Shown piece after piece: positions 11,201 through 26,200 of a stretch of 64,000 nucleotides of DNA (position 1 is its first letter; each line of letters opens with the position of its first letter). A model generated the notes under the pieces. That model was not told where the DNA came from, searched no databases, and saw only the letters and a list, made by a program, of their open reading frames with translations. The DNA comes from Ampullaceana balthica (taxonomy: Eukaryota > Mollusca > Gastropoda > Lymnaeidae): assembly GCA_944989445.1 (NCBI GenBank), contig CALYLW010000052.1, forward strand, positions 1,696,142 to 1,760,141, in the 5' to 3' direction. Made by a program: the position numbers and the translations under genes.

Positions 11201-14200
11201 GCTTATTTAATTGATGGAAAGATATTCACCAGCATTAAGGTAAACTAATTTTACAGGTTTATCTGAAGAATATTTTCTTTCAATACCACATCCAACTGGT
11301 GACATAAAGAAAGCTACACATGAACTTTGTGACACACAACACATTGACACACCAACCCACTGACACACCAACCCACTGACACACCAACCAACTAACACAC
11401 CAACCAACTGACACACCAACCCATTGACACACAAACCCACTGACACACCAACCCACTGACACACCAACCCATTGACACACCAACCAACTGACACACCAAC
11501 CCATTGACACACAAACCCATTGACACACCAACCAACTGACACACCAAGCCACTGACACACCAACCCACTGACACACCAACCCATTGACACACCAACCAAC
11601 TGAGACACCAACCCATTGACACACAAACCCATTGACACACCAACCAACTGACACACCAAGCCACTGACACAGCAACCTACTGACACACAAACCCATTGAC
11701 ACACCAACCCATTGACACACCAACCCATTGACACACCAACCCATTGACACACAAACCCACTGACACACAAACCCACTGACACACCAACCCACTGACACAC
11801 CAACCCATTGACACACCAACCCACTGACATCCCAACCCATTGACACACCAACCCACTGACACACCAACCCATTGACACACCAACCCATTGACACACAAAC
11901 CCACTCACACCAACCCATTGACACACCAACCCACTGACACACCAATCAACTGACACACCAACCCATTGACACACCAACCCACTGACACACCAACCCATTG
12001 ACACACCAACCCACTGACACACCAACCCATTGACACACCAACCAACTGAGACACCAACCCATTGACACACAAACCCATTGACACACCAACCAACTGACAC
12101 ACCAAGCCACTGACACAGCAACCTACTGACACACAAACCCATTGACACACCAACCCATTGACACACCAACCCATTGACACACCAACCCATTGACACACCA
12201 ACCCACTGACACACAAACCCACTGACACACCAACCCACTGACACACCAACCCATTGACACACCAACCCATTGACACACCAACCCACTGACATCCCAACCC
12301 ATTGACACACCAACCCACTGACACACCAACCCATTGACACACCAACCCATTGACACACAAACCCACTCACACCAACCCATTGACACACCAACCCACTGAC
12401 ACACCAATCAACTGACACACCAACCCATTGACACACCAACCCACTGACACACCAACCCATTGACACACCAACCCACTGACACACCAACCCATTGACACAC
12501 CAACCACTGTTACACACCGACCCAGTGACGTCATACATTTCAGGACTGTCCTCAAACTGTAACTATTGCCAGAGCCAATGCTGTTACTTCCACCCCACCC
12601 CCTCCACCGCTACGTTATTAGACCTCACTTCTATCGCCACTTCGAACTTTGCGCCACGGAACATTTGAAAAGAGCGCAATTAGCGCACTGGTCCGTACTT
12701 CCTGCACGGCGGACGCGCTGGCCTCGTTTTGAATCTGTCACCGTGTCGTGACAGAAACGCCAAATCAGTATGTTTTTTTCCCCCAAAGTTATTGATACAA
12801 TACTGTACAATGTAAGAACCCTTGATGGTGTTATCTCATTCAATGTTGCGATGGAGTTACGATTGCGAGGGTAAAATATTTCCCGTTGTAATGTTTTATA
12901 CGGAAGTCTTATGTTAGGAAACAGTTTCTATTATTCTTAACATTGACGTAAACTAGAGGCTTTCTAGCAAAAGAGCCAATGATTCAAAAGGCTATTTAAA
13001 AAGAACGGATACATTTGCCTCATTTTTCCACGCCTAACGTTGCAGAAACACTCAAGTTAAGTGTGATAATTTCATGAGTATTGAGATGATAATTACATGA
13101 GTATTGATAGCATAACACGTCTAATACCAAAAAACGCTGCTAATACCTGTACATGCATTTATGAAAAATTCATAAAGAGAAGTTTAAAATAGATTCATTT
13201 TTCTTTATCATATCGTTCAATTTAATCATCTAAATTGCCCCTAAAGGTCAACCTTTAAACTTGACTTTCCCAGCAGGTACTAATATTAAACTCATAAATA
13301 TGGTCATCCGAAGAGACCCCAATGTCAAAACAGTAACCCTTGAAAATTAGATCCCAGTATTAAACCAGTATGAACATCCCATCAAATATCATTGTTAAAG
13401 TAGTTAGACCATCCCCTCAGATCCCAGTGTTAAACCAGTAAGAACATCCCCTCAGATCCCAGTGTTAAACCAGTAAGAACATCCCCTCAGATCCCAGTGT
13501 TAAACCAGCAAGAACATCCCCTCAGATCCCAGTGTTAAACCAGTAAGAACATCCCCTCAGATCCCAGTGTTAAACCAGTAAGAACATCCCCTCAGATCCC
13601 AGTGTTAAACCAGTAAGAACATCCCCTCAGATCCCAGTGTTAAACCAGTAAGAACATCCCCTCAGATCCCAGTGTTAAACCAGTAAGAGCATCCCATCAG
13701 ATCCCAGTGTTAAACCAGTAAGAACATCCCCTCAGATATCAATGTTAAACCACTAAACCTTGATCATTAAATCCCAAAGATAAACTCGCCCTCCTGTCTT
13801 CCTACCAGGCAGCTACTCATTCGTCGGCGGCCTGGGCTCGACCTTCTACGTGTCTTACTTCAACACCGTCATCATCTTCATCTGCCTGCTCTGCTTCACC
13901 GTCAGCATCTTCTACGATGGCGAGGACGCCGGCACGTTCAACGCCATTGACTACGTCTATGACAAGGTGCACTGCATGACTGGACCAGAGAACAACGAGG
14001 AGAGGTTAGACAAGTGGACACAAATAGTGGTGTATAATTGGTTTTTAGAGTCATTTTTAGCCTTCGTCTGTCAAATGTTTCAATGTCCCGTTGGGGTGAG
14101 AATTTTAATTATTATTATTTTAAGATGAAGACAGGTACACGAGCTGGACGTTAATTTAACAAGAGAATTCATGTTCGAAGACAATTCTGGTTTCATGATC

Positions 14201-17200
14201 AGTTAGACACAGTGGCCAATTCTACATCCCCATTTTGACATAAGATTAAATTGAGTATGTTTGTTCTGACATGAGTTATGTAATCTATGTTTGATCTGTC
14301 ATGAGTTATGTCGTAAGAGTTTATCCTGTTATGAGTTATGTATTTGTATTCTGACATAAGTTGTGTTGTATATGTTTGTACTGTCATGCGTTAAGTTATG
14401 TATGTTTGGTCTGAAAAGATATATTATGTGTATGTTTTCTTTCATGAGTTATGTCATATATGTTTGTTCTGACGTGAGTTTTTGTTCTGTATGTTTCTCC
14501 TGATATGAATTATGTTGTGTATGTTGTTCTGTCATGAGTTATGTAATCTATGTTTGTTCTGACATGAGTTATCTAATCTATGTTTGTTCTGACATGAGTT
14601 ATGTAATCTATGTTTGTTCTGTCATGAGTTATGTAATCTTTGTTTGTTCTGTAATGAGTTATGTAATCTATGTTTGTTCTGTCATGAGTTATGTAATCTA
14701 TGTTTGTTCTGTCATGAGTTATGTAATCTATGTTTGTTCTGTCATGAGTTATGTAATCTATGTTTGTTCTGTCATGAGTTATGTAATCTGTTTGTTCTGT
14801 CATGAGTTATGTAATCTATGTTTGTTCTGTAATGAGTTATATAATCTATGTTTGTCCTGACAGGAGTTATGTAATCTATGTTTGTTCTGACATGAGTTAT
14901 GTAATCTATGTTTGTTCTGTCATGAGTTATGTAATCTATGTTTGTTCTGTCATCAGTAATGTAATCTATGTTTGTTCTGTTATAAGTTATGTAATCTATG
15001 TTTGTTCTGTCATGAGTTATGTAATCTATGTTTGTTCTGTAATGAGTTATGTAATCTATGTTTGTTCTGTCATGAGTTATGTAATCTATGTTTGTTCTGT
15101 CATGAGTTATGTAATCTATGTTTGTTCTGTCATGAGTTATGTAATCTATGTTTGTTCTGTCATGAGTTATGTAATCTATGTTTGTTCTGTACTGAGTTAT
15201 GTAATCTATGTTTGTTCTGTACTGAGTTATGTAATCTATGTTTGTTCTGTCATGAGTTATGTAATCTATGTTTGTTCTGTAATGAGTTATGTAATCTATG
15301 TTTGTTCTGTCATGAGTTATGTAATCTATGTTTGTTCTGTCATGAGTTATGTAATCTATGTTTGTTCTGTCATGAGTTATGTAATCTATGTTTGTTCTGT
15401 CATGAGTTATGTAATCTATGTTTGTTCTGTACTGAGTTATGTAATCTATGTTTGTTCTGTACTGAGTTATGTAATCTATGTTTGTTCTGTCATGAGTTAT
15501 GTAATCTATGTTTGTTCTGTCATGAGTTATGTAATCTATGTTTGTTCTGTCATGAGTTATGTAATCTGTTTGTTCTGTCATGAGTTATGTAATCTATGTT
15601 TGTTCTGTAATGAGTTATATAATCTATGTTTGTCCTGACAGGAGTTATGTAATCTATGTTTGTTCTGACATGAGTTATGTAATCTATGTTTGTTCTGTCA
15701 TGAGTTATGTAATCTATGTTTGTTCTGTCATCAGTAATGTAATCTATGTTTGTTCTGTTATAAGTTATGTAATCTATGTTTGTTCTGTCATGAGTTATGT
15801 AATCTATGTTTGTTCTGTAATGAGTTATGTAATCTATGTTTGTTCTGTCATGAGTTATGTAATCTATGTTTGTTCTGTCATGAGTTATGTAATCTATGTT
15901 TGTTCTGTCATGAGTTATGTAATCTATGTTTGTTCTGTCATGAGTTATGTAATCTATGTTTGTTCTGTCATGAGTTATGTAATCTATGTTTGTTCTGTAC
16001 TGAGTTATGTAATCTATGTTTGTTCTGTACTGAGTTATGTAATCTATGTTTGTTCTGTCATGAGTTATGTAATCTATGTTTGTTCTGTAATGAGATATGT
16101 AATCTATGTTTGTTCTGTCATGAGTTATGTAATCTATGTTTGTTCTGTCATGAGTTATGTAATCTATGTTTGTTCTGTCATGAGTTATGTAATCTATGTT
16201 TGTTCTGTCATGAGTTATGTAATCTATGTTTGTTCTGTACTGAGTTATGTAATCTATGTTTGTTCTGTACTGAGTTATGTAATCTATGTTTGTTCTGTCA
16301 TGAGTTATGTAATCTATGTTTGTTCTGTCATGAGTTATGTAATCTATGTTTGTTCTGTCATGAGTTATGTAATCTATGTTTGTTCTGTACTGAGTTATGT
16401 AATCTATGTTTGTTCTGTCATTAGTTATGTAATCTATGTTTGTTCTGTCATGAGTTATGTAATCTATGTTTGTTCTGTACTGAGTTATGTAATCTATGTT
16501 TGTTCTGTACTGAGTTATGTAATCTATGTTTGTTCTGTCATGAGTTATGTAATCTATGTTTGTTCTGTCATGAGTTATGTAATCTATGTTTGTCCTGACA
16601 GGAGTTACATCACCTTCTGGTCTGAGGGCGCCATCATCTGGGCCGTCCAGGGTTTCTTCGCCACGGCGTCCATCACATTCTGCGACCAGGCGTCCTGGCA
16701 GAGTCGAATTGCGGCCAAACCGGTCCAGGGCGTCCTTGGCTTCTTCGCTGCCACTTACATCTGGTTTGCTATCCCGTCCACCATTGGGACAACCCTCGGG
16801 TTGGCGTACCTGGCCAAGACGGCCGACAACAACAGCACCATGGTCCTGGAGCCAGGGGACGTCGACCAAGGTGAAGTAACTCGCCCTTCTAGCATCTCAT
16901 AAAAATCATTCTTACTATTTCATCTTTCTTTCTGTCGCTTAAATGACCATAACATCCCGGATTGAATGCGCCGTGTAGTAAGTATTTTAGTAAGTAATGT
17001 TAGTAAACGTTTCTATTTGTTTGTTTATTTTGTTCATTTTAGCAGTGCACCTTTTGAATTCGTGCCCCTAGGGGAAACTGGGTTGCGGGGTGGGTGAGTC
17101 AAGGTCACGAGGCCCTACTCTCAGAAAATGTTTTATGCCGAGAAGATGGCGCAGTTTGGCCGTGTTTTTGCCACAGCCTCTAATAGAGCCATATAAAGAA

Positions 17201-20200
17201 ATTCAGAATAGGTATGTTCGTTAGTAATTTCTAATACTGAACATGGTATATAATGACGTAGCCATCGTATTCGGTTTTTTTTTGGGTGTTTTTCCCCCAC
17301 TACGAACAGGTTCCAGAATAAGAGCGTCGTCAGATTTTATTATATTAATGGGACTTAACCAATAGAGATTGAAAGAGTACGATCTTTGGCACTGATGTGA
17401 GCGTGTAGGTGATCTCATGAGACCAAACCCTTAACCAATAGAGATTGAAAGAGTACGATCTTTGGCACTGATGTGAGCGTGTAAGTGATCTCATGAGACC
17501 AAAGGTTTATTTATTCACTTTAAGAACTCTTGCTGGTGAAGGTTTGGTCTTTGCCAGCCCGGCTGACACGAAAGTGTAACTGATAGCAACATGATACCCA
17601 CAAGTGTTGCCGTGGCAACATTGCTTGTCTTCTCGCGGAACAGAACAAATACTCCAGAGTTATGGAACCTCGCCACTTGGAGCCGCCCTGTTGATTTATG
17701 ATCGCATTCCAAAGCAAGTTGGGTTCGAGGGTGCCGCGAGGCATGGGTGCCAGTTGTCAGGAGTTTGGTGTCAGATGAAGTTCAGAAATATATTTGAGTT
17801 GAACTCTTGTCGGGTGAACATTGAAGCTATCACAAGAGAAAGACACGATTTAAATTTAGTTATTGAGGCTAATGCAGATGCAAAACCTAGCATGACTGTT
17901 AAACATCTAGAATGAATGTTAAACATCTAACATGATTGTTAAACATCTAACATGACTGTTATCTAATTGAGATTTAAACGTATCATTTATATTTTAAAAA
18001 ATGAAGACTAAAAAAAAATTAGGAAAAAAAGCACAAACACATAATATCTGTCTGGAAAATTTAAACAAGTTTTTATATCTTTACAATTAAAATTTATAAA
18101 TTGTACTGACGTTTAAAACTATAAATTGTTAAATTTTTTACAAAATGTAATTTTGTATTTCAGCAGACACACGTTAAGACACATCTGCATCTTATCTTTC
18201 TTTGTCTCATCTTATTTGTTACAGACGATACTTCTATACAGAAGATCCATGGTTAAAGTCTAGTCTTGAATAAATTATAAATCTTAGGTGGGTCTGAAAC
18301 TTTGCCTTAGACATAACAATACACGTTTAATTTTTTTTAAAAACGTAAAGAAACAAGTTTTTGACTATAAATCCTTTATGTATGAGACGTAACTAAAAGA
18401 ATGTTCATTATAATACGCAGCGCAAGACCATCCAAAAATACAAATTTGTAGTTGTGTCGTAAAACATGTTTAATATAATGCGCACCGATTAGGAATATGT
18501 TTATAAAAAGTGTTGTCAATAAAATACGCACCTAATTGCGCGACAGAAAAGGTTGTTCAATATAATGCGCACCCTTACACTCTTTCTAAAAAAATAACAT
18601 GATACATAGGAATAAATAAAATAATCTAAAAAATCAATAATTCAATTACGGTAAATGCGATCGATCTGAAATTTTGATACATTGTTTTTATTATCGGTAC
18701 AAAACTGCCTGCAAAATTTCAACTCGCTAGCTTACGAGCAAGTGGGTTAGAAATCGATCCAAAGTTTTGGCGACAAGCAATCAAGCAATCAAGGGTGCAG
18801 ACACCACGAGTTAATATAAAGGATTTAATAAGAAAAACCCGTAAAAAACCAAGTTTTTGACTATAAATCCTTTATGTACGAGAAGTAATTAAAAGAATGT
18901 TCATTATAATACGCAGCGCCAGACCATCCAGAAATACAAAATTGCAGTTGTGTCGTAAAACATGTTTAATATAATGCGCACCGATCAGGAATATGTTTAT
19001 AAAAAGAGCTGTCAATAAAATACGCACCTTATTGCGCGACAGAAAGGTTGTTCAATATAATACGCACCGCGACGCTCTATCTCAAAAAATAGCATGATAC
19101 ATAGGAATAAATAAAATAATCTAAAAAATCAATAATTTAATTACGGTACATGCGATCGATCTGAAATTTTGATACATTGTTTTTATCATCGGTACGAAAC
19201 TGCCTGCAAAATTTCAGCTCGCTATCTTGCGAGCAAGTGGGTTAAAGATCGATCAAAAGTTTTGGCGACAAGCAAGCAAGCAAGCAAGGTCGGTCGGTCG
19301 GTCGGCCGCAGACACCACGAGTTAATATAAAGGATTTAAAAAGAGTTTAGCTTACAAAAAAAAAGATATGGGTTTAATGAACGATCGCGTTTAGCATACT
19401 TCATCACACAAGGTAGCACTGTTGTAAAGGTTAACAAAATAACCAAGAGAGCAGCAGTTAGCATTCGGCAATACATTTGATGATACAAAGACGACTGCGT
19501 GAGGTCGAGTATGTTTCATAAACTTGTAACAAACTATTTCTGAGGTGATTCCGATTACTGACGCCACAGTAAGCCTCCAAGTTGACCTTGTGTCGGTGAA
19601 GGCCATCTTTAAACCTTGACCTTGTGTCTGTGAAGGCCTTCTTGAAACATTGACATTGTGTCTGTGAAGCCCTTCTTGAAACCTTGACCTTGTGTCTGTG
19701 AAGGCCTTCTTGAAACCTTGACCTTGTGTCTGTGAAGGCCTTCTTGAAACTTTGACCTTGTGTCTTGTTAAGGCCTTCTTGAAACCTTTACCTTGTGTCT
19801 GTGAAGCCCTTCTTGAAACCTTTACCTTGTGTCTGTGAAGGCCTTCTTGAAACCTTGACCTTGTGTCTGTGAAGGCCTTCTTGAAACCTTGACCTTGTGT
19901 CTGTGAAGGCCTTCTTGAAACCTTGACCATGTGTCTGTGAAGGCCTTCTTGAAACATTGACATTGTGTCTGTGAAGCCCTTCTTGAAACCTTGACCTTGT
20001 GTCTGTGAAGGCTTTCTTGAAACCTTGACCTTGTGTCTGTGAAGGCCTTCTTGAAACCTTGACCTTGTGTCTGTGAAGGCCTTCTTGAAACCTTGACCTT
20101 GTGTCTGTGAAGGCCTCCTTGAAACCTTGACCTTTTGTCTTGTTAAGGCCTTCTTGAAACCTTGATCTTGTGTCTGTGAAGGCCTTCTTGAAACCTTGAC

Positions 20201-23200
20201 CTTGTGTCTGTGAAGGCCTTCTTGAAACCTTGACCTTGTGTCTGTGAAGGCCTTCTTGATACCTGGAGGAAATAACTAGTTTCGTAGTAATGGTCCCAGA
20301 AATGTAAAAGATCATTCCGACCTTAAGACAATAAACACAAAAACTTGTTCCGCAGAATTTCAAAGGAACTGCCTCCAAGTGTGTTATACTGAGTGATCAG
20401 TGTCGAGTTGTGCCATATATAGGCACCCAAGTGTCGAGTTGTGCCATAGATAGGCACCCAAGTGTCGAGTTGTGCCATATATAGGCACCCAAGTGTTGAG
20501 TTGCGCCTTAGATAGGCACCCAAGTGTCGAGTTGTGCCATAGATAGGCACCCAAGTGTTGAGTTGCGCCTTAGATAGGCACCCAAGTGTTGAGTTGTGCC
20601 ATAGATAGGCACCCAAGTGTTGAGTTGCGCCTTAGATAGGCACCCAAGTGTTGAGTTGTGCCATAGATAGGCACCCAAGTGTTGAGTTGCGCCTTAGATA
20701 GGCACCCAAGTGTTGAGTTGCGCCTTAGATAGGCACCCAAGTGTTGACTTGCGCCATAGATGAGGCACGCAAGTGTTGAGTTACGCCATGGATAGGCACC
20801 CAAGTGTTGAGTTACGCCATAGACAGGCACCCAAGTGTTGAGTTGTGCCATAGATAGGCACGCAAGTGTTGAGTTGTGCCATAGATAGGCACGCCCCTGT
20901 ACCGGCACCCTATCGCGGGGGTATCTCTCTCCTCAGATTACCACTTTCAGCCGCCTCCATTCTCTCACGCTGGGACACCGATATTTACCCGAACTTATTA
21001 TCTAGAAACACATGTGAGTGAAGAATTTTCTGTTCCCCGGTGCATGTTGATAAGAACCCGCCAAGGCCTCTGTTTTATGTACGAGTGTTCCTGAGTCTAA
21101 CTGTGAAGAGGTATTCGCATTATCATTCAAGTTCTCTCGCGAAAAATGCCTGGTTTGGCCTTGAACTCCGGAAGTAACAATTTAATTATTTATGGTATCC
21201 TCCTTCATAAGTCTTTGTATTTTTCTTGGCCACCTCACTGTAGCTAAAGCTTGTTATATGTTACCGAGATCTAATCAAGCTACCTTTAACTTCGTCAGTT
21301 CTTGCATTGTACTCATTATGATAATAGCTCAGGGGCTTACTTTACATTTTGTATGTTGACAGCTCATATTTTCATTTTAGACTCCGTATTTTGACAGCTC
21401 ATATTTTTTACTTTAGACTCCATATGTTGAGCACTCAGACCTGTGAATCAAAAATTTTCATCCAAATTTGAAATAATTAAACACAACGTTGTCTATGATT
21501 AGCTTTGTCATTACACAATGAAGCTATGTTGAAAGTGTCAAGTTTAGCGGTGTTGAAAGTGTCAAGTTTAGCGGTGTTGAAAGTATCAAGTTTAGCGGTG
21601 TTGAAAGTATCAAGTTTAGCGGTGTGTTGAAAGTGTCAAGTTTAGCGGTGTTGAAAGTGTCAAGTTTAGCGGTGTTGAAAGTGTCAAGTTTAGCGGTGTT
21701 GAAAGTATCAAGTTTAGCGGTGTGTTGAAAGTTGCAAGTTTAGCGGTGTTGAAAGTGTCAAGTTTAGCGGTGTTGAAAGTGTCAAGTTTAGCGGTGTTGA
21801 AAGTGTCAAGTTTAGCGGTGTGTTGAAAGTGTCAAGTTTAGCAATGTTGAAAGTGTCAAGTTTAGCGGTGTTGAAAGTGTCAAGTTTAGCGATGTTGAAA
21901 GTATCAAGTTTAGCAATGTTGAAAGTGTGAAGTTTAGCGGTGTTGAAAGTATCAAGTTTAGCAATGTTAAAAGTGTGAAGTTTAGCGGTGTTGAAAGTAT
22001 CAAGTTTAGCGGTGTTGAAAGTGTCAAGTTTAGCGTTGTGTTGAAAGTGTCAAGTTTAGCAATGTTGAAAGTGTCAAGTTTAGCGGTGTTGAAAGTGTCA
22101 AGTTTAGCGATGTTGAAAGTATCAAGTTTAGCAATGTTGAAAGTGTGAAGTTTAGCGGTGTTGAAAGTATCAGTTTAGCGGTGTTTATATCACAGGTTAG
22201 TAGACTGTAGATATTTTTATTTGGATTTAAAACTCTGACCTGACGACTCAAACAAATCTCTTGATGTGATGCAGTAATATTGATGTAAACGTGTGCATAC
22301 AATTGCATATTTTATGACTTCATGAGATAGGTATGTTTCACACGCATTCCTATCTTAAATATCATCTAAAGTCATATATAAAGCACATGGTAAAGTAACA
22401 TCTAAAGTCATATCTTAAGCACATGGTAAAGTAACATCTAAAGTCATATATAAAGCACATGGTAAATTAACATCTAAAGTCATATTTAAAGCACATGGTA
22501 AAGTAACATCTAAAGTCGTATATAAAGCACATGGTAAAGTAACATCTAAAGTCATATATAAAGCACATGGTAAAGTAACATACTAAAGTCATATATAAAG
22601 CACATGGTAAAGTAACAACTAAAGTCCCATACAAAGTGACACTGATAAGTCACCCATTACGTCACGTTTTAAGTCACATCTTCAGTAACATCTAAAGTAA
22701 CATCAAAAATATCATCCACTGGTGAAATTTAAACTGACATCCAAACTCACATCTTATGTCATATCAAAAGTCACTTTTAAAGTCACCTCTAAAGTCATAT
22801 CTTAAGTCACATCTTCTTGCAGGTCTGGTGACCGTGTTTATGGCCCAGTCAGAGATGGGCTTGGCCGGAAGTTACATGGTCCTGACCATGCTCATCATGG
22901 CCGTCATGTCCTCGGGGTCAGGAGAGGTCATGGCCATATCTTCTATCATCGTTTACGACATCTACCAAACACACTTTCGGCCTTTCAAGTAAGTGATTGC
23001 AATGTGCATTGTAGTTTTGACCAATAAATATTCACATTCATTTGAATGTTTCATTTTGTTTTTGACAAATACACATTTACATTCATGTCAATTTTTTTTT
23101 AAAAATGAGAATTTAAAACACGTCAGTTTTCAGAATTGATATATTAGTATTGAATTTTATTCTTCACCTTTTCGTTATCGGATATTTTGAATTTAATTAT

Positions 23201-26200
23201 AACTAGGTCTACGGATAGCACCCTAATGGAATCGAACAATGTGGATATATCAAACAATGTGGATATATCAAACAATGTGGATATATCAAACAATGTGGAT
23301 ATATCAAAGAATGTGGATATATCAAACAATGTGGGTATATCAAACAATGTGGATATATAAAACAATGTGGATATTTCAAACAATGTGGATATATCAAACA
23401 ATGTGGATATGTCAAACTTGATACTACGCAACGAGAAGATGACGTATTTTTTTAAAAACAAACATTGATGTACAGGAAAATAGACATGAAAAGTGAATGG
23501 GAAGATTTATTGACACGTAATCAGTGTGTCAGACTGGTGTCTTCATAGAGAGGAAACGGTGGTTACACCAATGCATTAGTGAAAGTGATGGAGAAACTAA
23601 GTAACTTTAGATCATCCTTACCAGTCCACTGAGCAATATTTGGGGTTGTATTTCTTTCATTTATTCAACAACTGTGCCCCTCCCTTCCCCCCCACCCCCC
23701 GCCCTTTTTGTTTTTCTTCAAAACCATTCGGCAGCCATTTTATCCGCAAATGGAGAAAATGTTTTGAGTAATGCTATCGGTAGAATTGATCCATGACCTT
23801 TAGCCCATATCCCATAAACCCACTCACAACGAGCCACCAGATATCGATAGCTATCACCGAAGATTTATTTACCACGCCGAAAATACCCAACAAATTAGAG
23901 GACCTCATCCAGCGTTGGCCTATTTAAAGAAAAACAGCAACCCACAATAGATAATTATTTATGTGTGGGCGAGTTTGGCCCAGAGATTATGTTTTAGTGC
24001 TGGTCACGTGGGTGCTGGCTGATGACGTCGATAAGAAGAGAATAAAATATCGCGTGAATTACGGTGAACAAATTTAGGACAGCCCTTTAAGGTTCGTTCT
24101 CAAAGTGAGGAAGACTGGTGTCTTAAGTCTTTTTTTTTAAATGTATTTTTGAAATTTTTTATTTCAAAGTTTTAATTTCCTCTTGGTTTTTTGGGGGGTT
24201 TCTGTTATTAGGGTGTGATCCCGAGCAGTACTTATCTAAATGTAAGGAAAGACAATAATTTAGTTTGAAGTTTTATCGTCTACTAGCTGATATACCCGGC
24301 TTATCCCGGGCCAGTATTAGGGATCCCATTGTGTACCCCATCCATTATGACCCCGATCAAAAATGGGATCCCGTTCTTGGTCAAATCCCTTTCCCCCCAT
24401 ATGATTCCACATTTCTTTGAGATTACATACCCCATTATAATCCCGTTGTGTAATGGGATCCCTTTCGTAAAGTAAATCCCTTTCCCCTATAAAATACACA
24501 CACTTTAATGGGATCACATAGCTCAGTATTATCCCATTGCATAAAGTGATCCCGTTTTTTATAGAATCCCTTCCCCTCATATGATTCCACACTTCATTTG
24601 AGATTTCATGCCCAATTATGATCCTGTAGTAATAACAGAAAAGCCTAGAAGTCATTGATGCCACATTATCCGTGCGAAGATAATGTAACTCAGCCAAACT
24701 ATGCAGCCATCTGAGAGCTACTTGTGCATAAGGCAAAACTTGTATTTATATTTATCAACAGATGATATAGTAATATTGTATCGCCAATAAAAAAACAATA
24801 CTATTTTCTAAATAATCATACTTCATACTTTCCCGAGTTTTCCAATGTTCCCCAATGTTTGTCATTCTTTACTTTTTCTTTGAAGTCTACTCACAATCAT
24901 TATGGAGAAGAAGAAAAAAAAAGCACCCACATTAAAATTCCACTCGCTTCTAGGAATTTGCCCTGGATTTCAATGTCGACGATATTTTTGATATCTAATC
25001 TTACCTTCCAGCAGCTAGAGAGTTCATTTTGTAACCATTTGTTTCATTGGTCACACACACTTTCGGTGGGATTATTGTATTAAGTAGTTACGATAATCCA
25101 AACGTACCTCCCCCCCCTGTCCACAGGCGCACCAGAAGCACTGGTCACTGTGTCCTGTGTGGTGAGGTCAAGCCGAGGGAGGCCGCCTCTGAAAGCTCAG
25201 ATCGCTACAACGCTGATGACGCGTCTACGTCCAAGAACTGCCAGTGCCCACTGGTCTCCGACTGCACGAGTTGTTACGACGATTTGAAACGGATGACTAT
25301 CAACGAGGCGAGAATGAAACAACGAATTTACATGTAGGTTTGGAGGTATAGGTTTGGAGGTGAAGTGATAGGTTATGGAGAATAAAGATAAGTTTGGAGG
25401 TGTAGATGTAGTTTAGAGGTGTAGATGTAGGTTGGAGTGTAGAAGTAGGTATTGGAAGTTGTAGATTTAGGTTTGAAGGATAGATTAGTTGGTATGTATA
25501 ATTCATAGGTTTGAAGGTGTCGATGTAGGAATTGGAGGAGTAGATTTAGGTTTGGAGGTGTAGATATAGGTTTGTAGGTGTATGATGTAGGTTTGGAGGT
25601 GTAGATGTAGGGTTTTGGAGTGTAGATGTAGGTTTATAGGAATAGATGTAGGTTTGTAATGTATACGTATAGGTTTGGAGGTGTCGTGTAGGTTGCGAGT
25701 GTAGGATGTAAAGGTTTGGAGAGTAGATAATAGGTTTGGAGGTGTAGATGTAGTTTGGGAGGTGTAGATGTAGTTGGAGGTTTAATGTAGGTTTGGAGAG
25801 TAGTATATGTAGTTTGGAGTTAGATGTAGGTTTGGAGGTGTAGATGTAGGTTTGGAGGTGTAAGATTAGGTTTGTGAGGTGTAATATGTAGGTTTGTAGG
25901 AATAGATTTAGGTTTGGAGGTGTAATGTAGGTTGGAGGTGTAGATGTAGGTTTGGGGGTGTAGATGTAGGTTTGTAGGAATAGATTGTAGGTTTTGGAGT
26001 GTAATGTAGGTTGGAGGTGTAGATGTAGGTTGTAGGAAAAGATGGTAGGTTTGGAGGTGTAGATGTATGGTTTGGGGGCTGTAGATTAGGTATGGAACAA
26101 AAGATCAATAGAGCAATAGAGGAATAGATCTAGTTTAATTTCTTGCCATTCATTTGCCGTATATACTCGCATATAAACCGAATTTAGAACTATAAAATAC

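Noticed and set aside
11207..12538. 443-codon minus-strand frame [11 protein letters not shown]
   Set aside because: Product of a 16-bp repeat (three units are 48 bp); cysteine-rich look is accidental.
14772..16869. Minus-strand frames [10 protein letters not shown] (up to 439 codons) in the 30-bp array
   Set aside because: Antisense shadow of the repeat and of exon 4; the plus strand has the homologous exon.
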